NCBI RefSeq assembly: GCF_000821305.1
Contig: NZ_CCXK01000016.1
Span: forward strand, 423,033-487,032
Reading direction: 5' to 3'
Source: Clostridium culturomicium
Lineage (GTDB): Bacteria; Bacillota; Clostridia; Clostridiales; Clostridiaceae
DNA: 64,000 nucleotides
Under the pieces are notes generated by a model. The model searched no databases and was not told the DNA's origin. It worked only from the letters and a program-made list of their open reading frames with translations. How positions within the stretch are numbered: position 1 is the first letter of the stretch; every line of letters starts with the position of its first letter. Position numbers and translations under genes: made by a program. This document shows positions 1-7,965 of this stretch, piece by piece.

Positions 1-333
1 TCCATGAATATAAATGGTTCTGTAATGCTGTCTACTTTTATTGCTTCACTTGTAATTAGTATATATGCTGAAATTTTCTCTAGAGTTTTAAAAAATCCAG
101 TAACCCTGTTTCTAATCTGTGCTCTTATTCCACTTGCCCCAGGAAGTGGAATGTATTATACAATCCTTGCAGCTGTGCAGGGAGACATTATGCAGTCTTT
201 AAATAAAGGAATAGAAACCTTATCAGTGGCTGGATTAATCGCTCTTGGGATTATAACTGTTTCAACCTTAAGCAGACTTATTCAAAGAATAAACTATATT
301 CGACACAACAAGTTATCAAAAATTAGCAAATAA
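1..333 (+). CDS. Threonine/serine exporter family protein, ThrE_2/YjjB type, 5' end missing
   Basis: This is the C-terminal part of a small membrane protein of the YjjB/ThrE_2 type. The family works with a ThrE_1-type partner to export threonine and serine. The visible 110 codons hold about three hydrophobic segments and the loop ALIPLAPGSGMY, which resembles the conserved Pro-Gly-Ser-Gly signature of the family. The frame is open from base 1, and the family is usually about 140-150 residues, so the true start lies left of the window and the ATG at base 4 is probably internal. A terminator follows directly. The family call is moderately sure; the transported substrate is inferred only from the family. 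Confidence 0.7.
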   Translation, partial: SMNINGSVMLSTFIASLVISIYAEIFSRVLKNPVTLFLICALIPLAPGSGMYYTILAAVQGDIMQSLNKGIETLSVAGLIALGIITVSTLSRLIQRINYIRHNKLSKISK

Positions 334-367
334 AAATGCCATACTCTTAATTGAGTTTGGCATTTTT
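332..367. terminator. Rho-independent terminator after the exporter fragment
   Basis: The 10-bp arms AAAAATGCCA and TGGCATTTTT enclose a loop that can pair further through ACTC/GAGT. A U-rich tract follows on the plus strand. It ends transcription of the exporter gene. Confidence 0.8.
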
Positions 368-441
368 ATTTATATTGGTTTTATTATTAAGTCCTAAGAA
401 TAAATATAATATTATATAATTCATCCTTAGGAGGCTCCTTA

Positions 442-1017
442 ATGTATTGTAAGTACTGTGGATATGAAATTCTTGAGAACACTACCCTCTGCCCCAAATG
501 TGGAGCTTTTACTGAAATCCAATCAGCTGAATCCGAGTTTAACTTTAATAACTTCTCTTCTGATGAAGTAACCCTCCATGAACTCCAGTTATTTATTGGA
601 ATAGATAATTCAAACTACTACCTGGAAAAATGGGAGAAATACATTAAGAATGAAAACTCTCTTTCACCCTCATGGAATTGGACAGCTTTTCTATTTGGTT
701 TTTTTTGGATATCCTATAGGAAGATGTACTTTTGGGCTTATTCGTCAATTATTATAAACTTAGTTTCTATCTTAGTAAACTCTTCAACCTTCACACTGTT
801 TGTTAACTGGTCTTTTTGCTTTCTTATAGCACTCTTCAGTAATAAGCTGTATTTCCACTACTCTAAAAATCAAGTAAAAAAGATTAAAGGAAATATTTCA
901 GATGATAAAGACTTAGAAAATAAAATACTTAACCGCGGTGGAACCAGTATCGGAGCATTAGCTATATATATTTTAATCTATTTGTTATTTACATTTATAT
1001 TCACAGTCTTCCAATAA
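442..1017 (+). CDS. Zinc-ribbon and DUF2628-type membrane protein
   Basis: The N-terminus is a short zinc ribbon with Cys3, Cys6, Cys17 and Cys20 in two CxxC pairs. A polar linker follows, then a segment around residues 75-105 (WNWTAFLFGFFWISYRKMY) typical of DUF2628 membrane proteins. At least three hydrophobic stretches follow, the last at the C-terminus. The start is supported by AGGAGG at the proper distance. It is a single-gene unit, closed by a hairpin shared with the convergent gene. Its function is unknown; such proteins are common in Clostridium and are probably inner-membrane proteins with a cytoplasmic zinc ribbon. Confidence 0.75.
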   Translation: MYCKYCGYEILENTTLCPKCGAFTEIQSAESEFNFNNFSSDEVTLHELQLFIGIDNSNYYLEKWEKYIKNENSLSPSWNWTAFLFGFFWISYRKMYFWAYSSIIINLVSILVNSSTFTLFVNWSFCFLIALFSNKLYFHYSKNQVKKIKGNISDDKDLENKILNRGGTSIGALAIYILIYLLFTFIFTVFQ

Positions 1018-1018
1018 T

Positions 1019-1046
1019 AAAAGCTGACCAAAATTGGTCAGCTTTT
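1019..1046. terminator. Bidirectional terminator between convergent genes
   Basis: A perfect 13-bp inverted repeat (AAAAGCTGACCAA and its complement) with an AA loop, with A and T runs on the two sides. The stop codon of the minus-strand PAP2 gene lies inside the right arm. Confidence 0.85.
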
Positions 1047-1571
1047 ATTTACTTTAATACTATCATCACTTATAAACTTATTTACAATCATTACTGCTAC
1101 AATTGCAGAAATTACCCCAAATATCGAACCCATTAAAACATCTGATGGATAATGAACAAATAGATACAACCTGGAAAATGCTATAAGCGCAGCTAATATT
1201 AATGCTGCTATGCCTTCTCTCTTATGATACATATAAATAACTGTCGCTCCTGCAAAAGATGCAAAGGAATGACCAGATGGAAATGAAAAATCAGTCGGGT
1301 TTTTAATCAATAGAATTACACTTGTATCAACCCATGATGGCCTTGGTCTCGCAAAGACATTCTTCAAAATAACATTTCCAAAAATAAAAGAAAATAATAA
1401 TGCTAAAGCCATAGCAATTCCACATTTCCTATACTTTTTAGAAAATAAAAAAATAACCGAAAGTACAATCCAAATTATTCCCGCATTGCCTAGACTAGTT
1501 ATAAAAAACATAATGGAATCTAATAAACTGCTATGTATATTTTGTATCCCATGCAAAATGGACATTTCCAT
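1038..1571 (-). CDS. Phosphatase PAP2 family membrane protein
   Basis: This is a small integral-membrane phosphatase of the PAP2 superfamily, whose bacterial members dephosphorylate undecaprenyl pyrophosphate or phosphatidate-type lipids. All three motifs are intact: K70 to R77-P78 (KNVFARPRP), PSGH at 98-101, and S133-R134 with His140 and Asp144 (SRLYLFVHYPSD). About five hydrophobic helices fit the 177-residue length. The gene stands alone between a shared terminator and a following unrelated gene. The intact catalytic residues make it likely to be active; the specific lipid substrate cannot be told from sequence. Confidence 0.88.
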   Translation of the reverse strand: MEMSILHGIQNIHSSLLDSIMFFITSLGNAGIIWIVLSVIFLFSKKYRKCGIAMALALLFSFIFGNVILKNVFARPRPSWVDTSVILLIKNPTDFSFPSGHSFASFAGATVIYMYHKREGIAALILAALIAFSRLYLFVHYPSDVLMGSIFGVISAIVAVMIVNKFISDDSIKVNKS

Positions 1572-1680
1572 TTATCTTCACCTCTTTCTTGGTTTATTAA
1601 AGCCTTTATCGCCTGTTTCTTCTACCTTTTTATAACATAAATAATCATATAATTAAATACATCTAAATCCAATTTCTCCA

Positions 1681-2559
1681 TCACCATTTAGGATAAATAA
1701 CCTCTGCATTTGTTCTGTACTCAATATCCTCATTTTCGTATATATCAAATCCACCTACATTTGAAGAATATTTTATACCTTCTTCTGTTGTCATCTCGAA
1801 GACAGTATTATAACCACCTTCCTGACCAAAATATTCACCAAGCTTACATCTATAAATATCTCCATAGGAATCTAAACTAACTTTTTTTACTTGCTCTCTT
1901 CCAACTTCTTTTCCATTCCAGTCAAGAATAATTAATTCAACCTTTTCAGGTTTTATATTAAAATTCTTACTTGTTTCACTTTGTGGGGTTACTGTTATAG
2001 TGATTTCCTGCTCCTCTGCATCCATCCAATCTACTCCGGCTCCCCAATGACTTTCAACTCCAAATGCAAACATCTCATTAATATTTATTGGTTCTAAAGA
2101 TTGCTGTCTGCTTGAATTATCCGTTTCAAAGATAACAGTTATTCTTGCTTCATTATCTAACTTTACTTCTATTCTTGCAAAATAATCTTCTGTTTCATTC
2201 TTTAATGCTTCTATCTTCCCGCTTCCATTTGAAGTTTCAAACTTAACAAAAACCTTTTCTCCATTACGAAGTTCCTTCGGTTCAAAAAATACATCTATGT
2301 ACATCTTTTGATCTTCATAAACCGCTTTGGTATGTACATCATCTAAAATACTTGTTGCTTCATTTATTTTGTTTGTAAATTCCTGCTGAATATTACTGAT
2401 ATTTTTCCTCTCACTCTGCAGTCTTTTTTCTAAATAATCTAATCTGACAATTAAGTCATGGTTTTCTTTTTTCAATTTAGTTACTTCTATAAAAGTAAAA
2501 ATAAACAATATGGAAACAGATACTCCCAGAACTATTTTTAGTTTTTCCTTTCCCAGCAT
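1681..2559 (-). CDS. Unrecognised membrane-anchored coiled-coil protein
   Basis: I do not recognise a family. The protein has one transmembrane helix close to the N-terminus (about residues 8-25), then a charged stretch of about 50 residues with heptad-like leucines and lysines that looks like a coiled coil. An acidic extracytoplasmic domain rich in beta-prone sequence follows. This is the build of an anchored surface protein. The start is placed at the ATG at 2559, because GGGGG lies 7 bases upstream; an ATG two codons earlier sits on top of that site. The gene downstream is a PAP2 phosphatase with a separate gap, so no operon role is evident. Confidence 0.6.
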   Translation of the reverse strand: MLGKEKLKIVLGVSVSILFIFTFIEVTKLKKENHDLIVRLDYLEKRLQSERKNISNIQQEFTNKINEATSILDDVHTKAVYEDQKMYIDVFFEPKELRNGEKVFVKFETSNGSGKIEALKNETEDYFARIEVKLDNEARITVIFETDNSSRQQSLEPININEMFAFGVESHWGAGVDWMDAEEQEITITVTPQSETSKNFNIKPEKVELIILDWNGKEVGREQVKKVSLDSYGDIYRCKLGEYFGQEGGYNTVFEMTTEEGIKYSSNVGGFDIYENEDIEYRTNAEVIYPKW

Positions 2560-2577
2560 TCCCATTCCCCCAACCTA

Positions 2578-3255
2578 TTACTTATTTGATTTCTTTTCAT
2601 CTGAAAATAAAAGATTATATAATTCATCTACAGTTTCAAGGTAATAGTCACAATTTTTCTTCATAAAATCTTTTATTAACGGTGTTGTTTTTTCCCATCC
2701 AGCACAAGCAAAATCTACTTTACATTTTTTAGCCATATCAAATCCAGGCTTTAAATCATCTACCATTAGAAGCTCATCTGGTTTTAAATTATATACTCTC
2801 ATTATTTCCTCCAATGGAAAAGGATTAGGTTTACGATAACCATCTCCCTTATCCCATCCAAAAATCATATCTGGAGTTAATCCAAAGCTCTCTATATAAT
2901 CTCTTTTTATATTGTCACTTAGAGAATGTGACACAACACAAATTAGTCCACCTTCAGACTTTTGCTTCTTTAAAATTTTATCAAACCCCTCATAATAAGA
3001 AGGTATATGCTCTTTCACATAGTTATCCCAATTAGCTAGCTGAAACTCCATTTCTTCTTCAGAAAGCTTCAAAACATCATTACAGTACTCTCCAAACCCT
3101 GGATCAAAACAAGCTAAATTATACTCATCAAAAGTCATCTTCATCCCTGGTCTTAATTCATTTAACGCACGCATAAATACTGGATAATGTATATCCTTTG
3201 TGCTATCAAAAACTGTATCATCATGATCTAATACTAAACATTTATATTTCAACAT
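2578..3255 (-). CDS. HAD family hydrolase
   Basis: A haloacid-dehalogenase-type phosphatase of about 225 residues. The nucleophile motif is near the N-terminus (LDHDDT, matching DxDxT). Motif II is the serine in VVSHS, a lysine lies in the region before motif IV (RKPNPFP), and motif IV is LLMVDDLKPG with the paired aspartates. The alpha-helical cap after motif I fits the phosphoglycolate-phosphatase-like subgroup. The start at 3255 is chosen because GGAGG lies 5 bases upstream; a longer frame up to 3309 has no ribosome binding site. The substrate is not predictable from this sequence. Confidence 0.85.
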   Translation of the reverse strand: MLKYKCLVLDHDDTVFDSTKDIHYPVFMRALNELRPGMKMTFDEYNLACFDPGFGEYCNDVLKLSEEEMEFQLANWDNYVKEHIPSYYEGFDKILKKQKSEGGLICVVSHSLSDNIKRDYIESFGLTPDMIFGWDKGDGYRKPNPFPLEEIMRVYNLKPDELLMVDDLKPGFDMAKKCKVDFACAGWEKTTPLIKDFMKKNCDYYLETVDELYNLLFSDEKKSNK

Positions 3256-3477
3256 TTTATCCTCCAAATAATTAACTATTTTATTATTATACATAAAACA
3301 AGGTAACACCTATCCATATATGTAAAATATATCTATATAATTATATACTAAATTTTTATTTTAACCAAATATTATTAAATAACTACTTTCTCCAAATTAA
3401 TAGATTCTATTTGTTATGTGACACTTACCCCCTTTATTGCTTATTATGATAATAAATAACTTTTGTGGAGAAATTTT

Positions 3478-4032
3478 ATGAGCAATTATCAATTTAACAG
3501 CCTTGAAGATTTTATAAATTTTTTCTATAATTCCTGTAATAATACAAATAGTACTTGTAACAACTGTGAGTTTGGAAATAAAAATGCTGAGGCTGACCTA
3601 TCTTCTCGTTGTGCCAACAGCGATATACCGGGTGGTTTTCAAGATGCAAATCCGCAATTTTTAATAATGGCCACTTCAATAATAGGAACACTTCTTGCAG
3701 AAAAGATGCCCTTTAATGTACAAAATGCTGTTGCTAACTGGCTAATGCTTCTTGGACAATCCATAGAGCTATTTAATGCACAACAGCAATACTTCCAAGG
3801 AGGTCCTGGACGAATATACAATCCTATATACAGAAACGCAGCCAATCCTTACTGTAGTGATTCATCTGATGAAAGTCAACGAAATATATCATCAAAATCG
3901 ACTAAAAATAATCCCAGGTCAAATTACTCCAATCAAGAATATAATGTAAACGACCTAAAAATAACCATTGATGAACTACATAAAGAAATAAATAATCTAA
4001 AAAAAGAAATTGACAAAATTAAAAACTCCTAA
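3478..4032 (+). CDS. Unrecognised Clostridium protein with Cys-rich N-terminus
   Basis: No family recognised. The first 50 residues are rich in Asn and Cys (NSTCNNCEFGN). A hydrophobic, helix-prone middle follows (about 65-105), then a Gly/Pro/Tyr/Asn-rich stretch, and the C-terminal 35 residues are a lysine-glutamate-isoleucine coiled coil. There is no signal peptide. The ATG at 3478 follows GTGGAG at a good distance; an upstream TTG in the same frame overlaps that site. The low-complexity Asn/Gln/Tyr composition resembles spore-coat-associated proteins, but that is only an impression. It stands alone between AT-rich gaps. Confidence 0.6.
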   Translation: MSNYQFNSLEDFINFFYNSCNNTNSTCNNCEFGNKNAEADLSSRCANSDIPGGFQDANPQFLIMATSIIGTLLAEKMPFNVQNAVANWLMLLGQSIELFNAQQQYFQGGPGRIYNPIYRNAANPYCSDSSDESQRNISSKSTKNNPRSNYSNQEYNVNDLKITIDELHKEINNLKKEIDKIKNS

Positions 4033-4244
4033 TAATTCTTAATTTACTTCCTTCTATATAAAATTTTCTTAATATATATTAATAAATTTCTTATAGTTCA
4101 TTAATTGTTTATACTTATTTTAAATTTAATCATCTTAAAGATTTTTATTTAATATTTATTAATAAATTTCATTGAATTCTTGTATATCTTTGTCGTAAAA
4201 TTTATTTTTTTATCGACAACGTTCATATTTACCTAACAATTAGC

Positions 4245-4273
4245 TTGTACTATACTTAATTCAATCTTATTAT
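4245..4273 (+). promoter_or_regulatory. Likely sigma-A promoter of the nhaC-type gene
   Basis: TTGTAC and TATTAT are separated by 17 bases and lie about 30 bases before the start codon. Two imperfect inverted Spo0A-box-like words (TTTGTCGT near 4190 and its mirror ATCGACAA at 4212-4219) lie just upstream. Those words are only suggestive. Confidence 0.5.
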
Positions 4274-4302
4274 AAGTTAATTTTGTTAGGAGTGTGTTTT
4301 TA

Positions 4303-5739
4303 ATGAAAGAAAAAAAAGAAAGTAATTCTAAAGACTCAAAGGTACCTCTCAAACCCAATTTACTAATCTCAGCCATTCCAATTCTAGTTCTAATGATATC
4401 ACTATCAGTGACTATAATTGTATATGAAGGAAGTCCACACATACCACTTTTAATCTCTGCCTGTGTAGCTGGAATTATATCCCTTATCCTAGGTAACAAA
4501 TGGAACGACATTGAAGCTGGTATTATTAATACAATTCAAATGTCAATGCAAGCTATACTAATACTAATGATTATAGGTATATTAGTAGGTACTTGGATAT
4601 TATGTGGTACCGTACCAACTATGATTTATTATGGGCTTAAGATTCTTTCACCTTCAATTTTTCTTTTAGCAACCTGTATTATTTGCTGTATTGTTTCATT
4701 AGCTACCGGTAGTTCTTGGACTACTGCTGGTACAATAGGTATAGCTCTTATGGGTGTTGGTGCTGGCCTCGGCATACCAGCTCCTCAAATTGCAGGTGCA
4801 ATTATATCTGGAGCATATTTTGGAGATAAAATGTCTCCTTTATCAGATACAACAAACCTAGCTCCAGCAATGGCAGGTACAACCTTATTTGAACACATTA
4901 AACATATGATATATACTGTTACTCCTAGCTTAGTAATTGCTTTAATCGTATTTGGTATCCTGGGCTTAAAGTATGTTGGAAAACCATTAGATACTTCTTT
5001 ATTAAATGATATTTTCGCTGGCTTAGAAGCTTCTGGATCTTTAAATCCTATATTACTTCTTCCTCCAGTTTTAGTTATCTTTCTTGTAGTAAAAAAGATG
5101 CCTGCTATTCCCGGTCTACTACTTGGTGTTGTAGCAGGTGCAATTTTAGCTATAGTTGTACAAGGTGTCAACTTTGGAGATATAGTAACTGTTCTTAATG
5201 ATGGTTATACAAGTTCAACTGGAGTTGCCGTTGTAGATGACTTGTTAAGCGGTGGTGGACTTCAAGGTATGATGTTTACTGTATCCTTAATCATATCTGC
5301 CATGATATTTGGTGGTGTTATGGAACAGTCTGGAATGCTTAATGCTCTTGCAGAAAGTTTACTAAGATTTGCAAAAGGAACTGGTTCACTGGTTTTTGTG
5401 ACAATTTTATCTTGTTTCTTAGTTAACCTTCTAGCTGCTGATCAATACTTATCAATTGTAATCCCTGGAAGAATGTATAAAAATGAATTTGCTAAACGTG
5501 GATTACATCCAAAGAACCTCTCTAGATGTCTAGAAGACTGTGGTACATTAACATCAGCCTTTATTCCATGGAATACTTGTGGTGCATATATGTCTACAAC
5601 CTTAGGTATATCCCCTCTAGCTTATGCTCCATACTGCATACTAAACTATATAAATCCTATTATTTCAATAATTTATGGATTTACAGGCTTTACAATGGAA
5701 AAACTTGAATCAGATATTGAATCTGCTGTAGAACTATAA
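4303..5739 (+). CDS. NhaC family Na+/H+ antiporter
   Basis: A polytopic membrane protein of about 478 residues with roughly twelve hydrophobic helices, of the NhaC family that exchanges Na+ (or organic acids such as malate with lactate) for protons. The conserved region around residues 140-190 is clear: SLATGSSWTTAGT followed by SGAYFGDKMSPLSDTTNLAPA. A second repeat near residue 380 (NLLAADQYLSIVIPGRM) and the end motif SAFIPWNTCGAYM also match. The ATG at 4303 has AGGAG 10 bases upstream; a GTG three codons earlier is too close. Monocistronic, with its own promoter and a strong terminator. The ion or metabolite pair is not determined. Confidence 0.88.
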   Translation: MKEKKESNSKDSKVPLKPNLLISAIPILVLMISLSVTIIVYEGSPHIPLLISACVAGIISLILGNKWNDIEAGIINTIQMSMQAILILMIIGILVGTWILCGTVPTMIYYGLKILSPSIFLLATCIICCIVSLATGSSWTTAGTIGIALMGVGAGLGIPAPQIAGAIISGAYFGDKMSPLSDTTNLAPAMAGTTLFEHIKHMIYTVTPSLVIALIVFGILGLKYVGKPLDTSLLNDIFAGLEASGSLNPILLLPPVLVIFLVVKKMPAIPGLLLGVVAGAILAIVVQGVNFGDIVTVLNDGYTSSTGVAVVDDLLSGGGLQGMMFTVSLIISAMIFGGVMEQSGMLNALAESLLRFAKGTGSLVFVTILSCFLVNLLAADQYLSIVIPGRMYKNEFAKRGLHPKNLSRCLEDCGTLTSAFIPWNTCGAYMSTTLGISPLAYAPYCILNYINPIISIIYGFTGFTMEKLESDIESAVEL

Positions 5740-5747
5740 TATATAAT

Positions 5748-5776
5748 AAAAGGGAGTACACCAAGTACTCCCTTTT
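5748..5776 (+). terminator. Terminator after the NhaC gene
   Basis: Twelve-bp arms AAAAGGGAGTAC and GTACTCCCTTTT around a 5-base loop, with a T-rich end. Confidence 0.85.
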
Positions 5777-5881
5777 ATTGTGACCAAATCACACAATTAT
5801 TTTATATAAATGTTACAATATATTATAGATTAAGTAATTAACACATTTAGATAAAAACTTTATTTTGAAAGGATGACAAAT

Positions 5882-6247
5882 ATGACAAAACCATCTATAT
5901 ATCATAAACAAGGCTATAATTGTGCAGAAGCAATTTTAAAATCATATAACGAAGAATTTAATACTTCTATTCCAATAGCTTTAGGCAGTGGAATGGGGAC
6001 CGGTCTTTCCGTTGGAAGTATCTGTGGTGCTGTAAATGCAGCTGTAATGGTACTAGGCTTTATTAAAGGAAGAAACTCTAACGAGGTTACAAACGAAGCC
6101 CGAGGCCTCTCTAAAGAATTAATGCAAAGAGTTAAAGAAAAATATAGTACGGAGATATGTTCAGATTTAAAAAGAAACAAAATAAGCTGTGGTGATATTA
6201 TAGATTTCTCTTACGAAGCTTTAAAAGATCTTTTACAAAACAAATAA
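5882..6247 (+). CDS. C-GCAxxG-C-C family (probable redox) protein
   Basis: A small protein with the spaced cysteines of the C-GCAxxG-C-C family: Cys near residue 11 (YNCAEA), a cysteine in GSICGAVNAA, and two further cysteines near the C-terminus (EICSDLKRN and ISCGDII). The family is thought to act in redox or metal chemistry, but its reaction is not established. The ATG at 5882 is preferred over the one at 5873, which directly abuts the AAAGG site. A rhodanese gene follows 20 bases downstream in the same direction, so the two are probably co-transcribed and may share a sulfur or redox task. Confidence 0.8.
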   Translation: MTKPSIYHKQGYNCAEAILKSYNEEFNTSIPIALGSGMGTGLSVGSICGAVNAAVMVLGFIKGRNSNEVTNEARGLSKELMQRVKEKYSTEICSDLKRNKISCGDIIDFSYEALKDLLQNK

Positions 6248-6267
6248 ATTCAAGGAGGACTAAATAA

Positions 6268-6609
6268 ATGAGCTTTTTTTCTGAACTATTTGGTAATAGC
6301 AAATATAAAAATATAAATGAAGATGAATTAAATAAAATATCAAAAGAGAACAAAGATGCTTTAATTATCGATGTGAGATCAGTTGGTGAATTTAGAAATA
6401 GACATATTCCTAAAGCTAAAAACATACCTGTTCAGGAACTATCTTCAAAAATTCACACATTAGATGCCTATAAAAATACAGATATAATATTATACTGCGC
6501 TTCTGGTGCTCGAAGCTCAAGCGCTGCAAAGCTCTTATCCAATAATGGCTTTAATCATATATATAACTTAAGTGGTGGTATATCTAAATATAAAGGACAA
6601 TTAAAATAA
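6268..6609 (+). CDS. Rhodanese-like domain protein
   Basis: A single-domain rhodanese of 113 residues. The predicted persulfide-forming cysteine is Cys77 in the active-site loop CASGAR, the CxxGxR form of single-domain sulfurtransferases. The IDVRSVGEFRNRHIPKAKNIP segment near residues 33-54 is the family's conserved substrate-side motif. It follows the C-GCAxxG-C-C gene after 20 bases with an AAGGAGG site and ends at a strong hairpin, which suggests a two-gene unit. It likely transfers sulfane sulfur in the cytoplasm; the partner acceptor is unknown. Confidence 0.85.
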   Translation: MSFFSELFGNSKYKNINEDELNKISKENKDALIIDVRSVGEFRNRHIPKAKNIPVQELSSKIHTLDAYKNTDIILYCASGARSSSAAKLLSNNGFNHIYNLSGGISKYKGQLK

Positions 6610-6631
6610 TTTTTTATAGAGTAACTTAAAT

Positions 6632-6669
6632 AACTCCCCTTGAGAACACAAAATTTCTTAAGGGGAGTT
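6632..6669. terminator. Bidirectional terminator between the rhodanese and XRE genes
   Basis: Arms AACTCCCCTT and AAGGGGAGTT, extended inward by A/T pairs, lie between convergent genes with AT-rich tails on both sides. Confidence 0.8.
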
Positions 6670-6676
6670 TATTATT

Positions 6677-7318
6677 TTAACTTCTTATTTCAGCTTTTAA
6701 CCTTTTAATTTCTCTTAAAGCTTCATCCACTAATTCACCATTTAATATTCCGTAATCCTCTTTTAATATTTTAAGCTTTTCCTTATTAGCTTCTATTGAT
6801 TTATCATACTCCTTTTTTATCTCATAAGCTTGTGCTAAGGCTTCTGCCATCTCTGGATATCTCGGTTTCTCCTGCTTATCTAAAGCTGTTTTAAAGTCCT
6901 TTATAGCATACTCAGCCGCTGTCTCCTTAGCTCTATCTCCCTTATGGTTATATAGCTCAGCTAAAAGGTATAATGCCTTAGAAGACTTCCTATCCTCTTT
7001 TAAAAGGTCTAAAAGGAATTTTTCAGTTTCAAGAAACTTTTCTTCTGATATATACCTTTCATTTTCTATCAGACTATCTATTCTTTTTAATTTATCCTCA
7101 TTAGTTAATTTAAAAAGCTCGTCTATTGTTACTCCAAAATACACTGATAGCTCTGGTAAAAGCTGAATATCCGGAGCTGTAGCTCCATTCTCCCACTTTG
7201 AAACTGCTTGATAGGATATGCCTAAGAAACTAGCAAGCTCTTCTTGTGTAACGCCCTTTTCATTTCTCAGCGCTTTAATTTGTTTTCCTATTAAAACTCC
7301 ATTTATATTTCCTCCCAT
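6677..7318 (-). CDS. XRE-family regulator with helical repeat C-terminus
   Basis: The N-terminal 65 residues form a Cro/C1-type helix-turn-helix (TQEELASFLGISYQAVSKWENG). The rest is lysine- and glutamate-rich helices resembling tetratricopeptide repeats, as in many Clostridium stress or peptide-responsive regulators. The start is uncertain: the first ATG (7318) has no site upstream, while a strong GGGAGG lies immediately inside the frame and is followed by no standard in-frame start codon before the HTH. Translation may begin at a non-standard codon, or the ATG may be used with the leader. A 12-bp palindrome lies just upstream. The target is unknown. Confidence 0.75.
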   Translation of the reverse strand: MGGNINGVLIGKQIKALRNEKGVTQEELASFLGISYQAVSKWENGATAPDIQLLPELSVYFGVTIDELFKLTNEDKLKRIDSLIENERYISEEKFLETEKFLLDLLKEDRKSSKALYLLAELYNHKGDRAKETAAEYAIKDFKTALDKQEKPRYPEMAEALAQAYEIKKEYDKSIEANKEKLKILKEDYGILNGELVDEALREIKRLKAEIRS

Positions 7319-7338
7319 AAAGGCTTAAATTTTATTTT

Positions 7339-7350
7339 CTAATCGATTAG
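7339..7350. promoter_or_regulatory. Palindrome upstream of the XRE gene, possible operator
   Basis: CTAATCGATTAG is a perfect 12-bp inverted repeat about 20 bases before the XRE start codon. That position suits autoregulation by a dimeric helix-turn-helix protein. No second copy was noticed nearby, so this is only a candidate. Confidence 0.35.
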
Positions 7351-7511
7351 CATAATTAAATTTTAGACTTTATAATATACTTTTACAATAACTAGTAATT
7401 TTAGAATAACTCAACTAATAGGTGAATTTCACTTTTAAAAATATCTTTACTTATCTAATTTCATAACAACAAGTATGGCTGCAAATCGTATAAATACCAT
7501 TAAAGCACCAT

Positions 7512-7750
7512 AAAAAAGAGAGTAAGTACTTTACAGTATTTACTCTCTTAAATGTTAAAACTATTGATACACCGCCATGCCGTCTCCATGGTATATTTGA
7601 ACCCTGTCTACCAGGGGTGGAATCGCCTCATTACATCTGGTACCAGTCATAAAATGACCGGTCAACACTTCGTAACAAGAGCATCAGCCACAATGCGAAA
7701 ATGTTGGCTCAACATAGACCACTTCATACGCACACAGCAGAATAATCTTT
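7512..7750 (-). ncRNA. ssrS: Small RNA gene, probable 6S RNA
   Basis: A GC-richer island of about 190 bases in an AT-rich gap, with a near-consensus promoter and a strong terminator on the minus strand. The transcript can form several hairpins, including ACCGGTCAT/ATGACTGGT, CCCTG/CAGGG and CCATG/CATGG. A short closing stem can form between the 5' GATTATT and a 3' AATAGTT. Its size and its place just downstream of aspS match the B. subtilis 6S-1 (bsrA) locus as I remember it, and it lacks the conserved words of RNase P, SRP or tmRNA. If 6S, it binds the sigma-A RNA polymerase holoenzyme. A 66-codon frame on the plus strand looks spurious. The long closing stem of 6S is not convincing by eye, so the identity is a reasoned guess. 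Confidence 0.55.
7516..7549 (-). terminator. Terminator of the small RNA
   Basis: Fifteen-bp arms (one G-U pair on the RNA) around a 4-base loop, followed by six T on the minus strand. Confidence 0.85.
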
Positions 7751-7756
7751 AATCAT

Positions 7757-7785
7757 ATTATATAGCAATCCTTCGCGAATTGCAA
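7757..7785 (-). promoter_or_regulatory. Sigma-A promoter of the small RNA
   Basis: On the minus strand TTGCAA and a perfect TATAAT are 17 bases apart. Transcription should start near 7750. This is the best-formed promoter seen in the window and fits an abundant structural RNA. Confidence 0.75.
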
Positions 7786-7887
7786 ATAAAAAAATTGAAA
7801 ATAAAAGAATGTATCAATAGCTTTATAATCATAGTATATCCGGAAATGTGTCATTTATTCTTGTCTACTATTAGTATATGCTGGTAA

Positions 7888-7932
7888 AAAAAATTAGTCC
7901 TTAAGATACCCTATCTTAAGGACTAATTTTTT
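7888..7932 (-). terminator. Terminator of aspS
   Basis: A perfect 21-bp inverted repeat around a CCC loop with a T run on the minus strand, 34 bases after the aspS stop. It separates aspS from the small RNA gene. Confidence 0.9.
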
Positions 7933-7965
7933 GTTATAAAATCATTAATTTATGGTAAACCGATT

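Noticed and set aside
4190..4219. Spo0A boxes upstream of the NhaC gene
   Set aside because: The two words differ from the consensus at the last bases and the gene has no evident link to sporulation; kept only as a remark.
4785..5171. A 128-codon minus-strand frame inside the NhaC gene
   Set aside because: It is antisense to a clear NhaC coding sequence, has no ribosome binding site and resembles no family.
7600..7620. A CCCTGGTAGACAGGG-TTCAA word resembling a tRNA T-arm or tmRNA end
   Set aside because: No acceptor stem, anticodon arm or CCA end can be formed around it; it is one hairpin of the small RNA.
7552..7752. A 66-codon plus-strand frame over the small RNA region
   Set aside because: It lies opposite a promoter- and terminator-flanked structured RNA, has no ribosome binding site, and its sequence is explained by the RNA hairpins.
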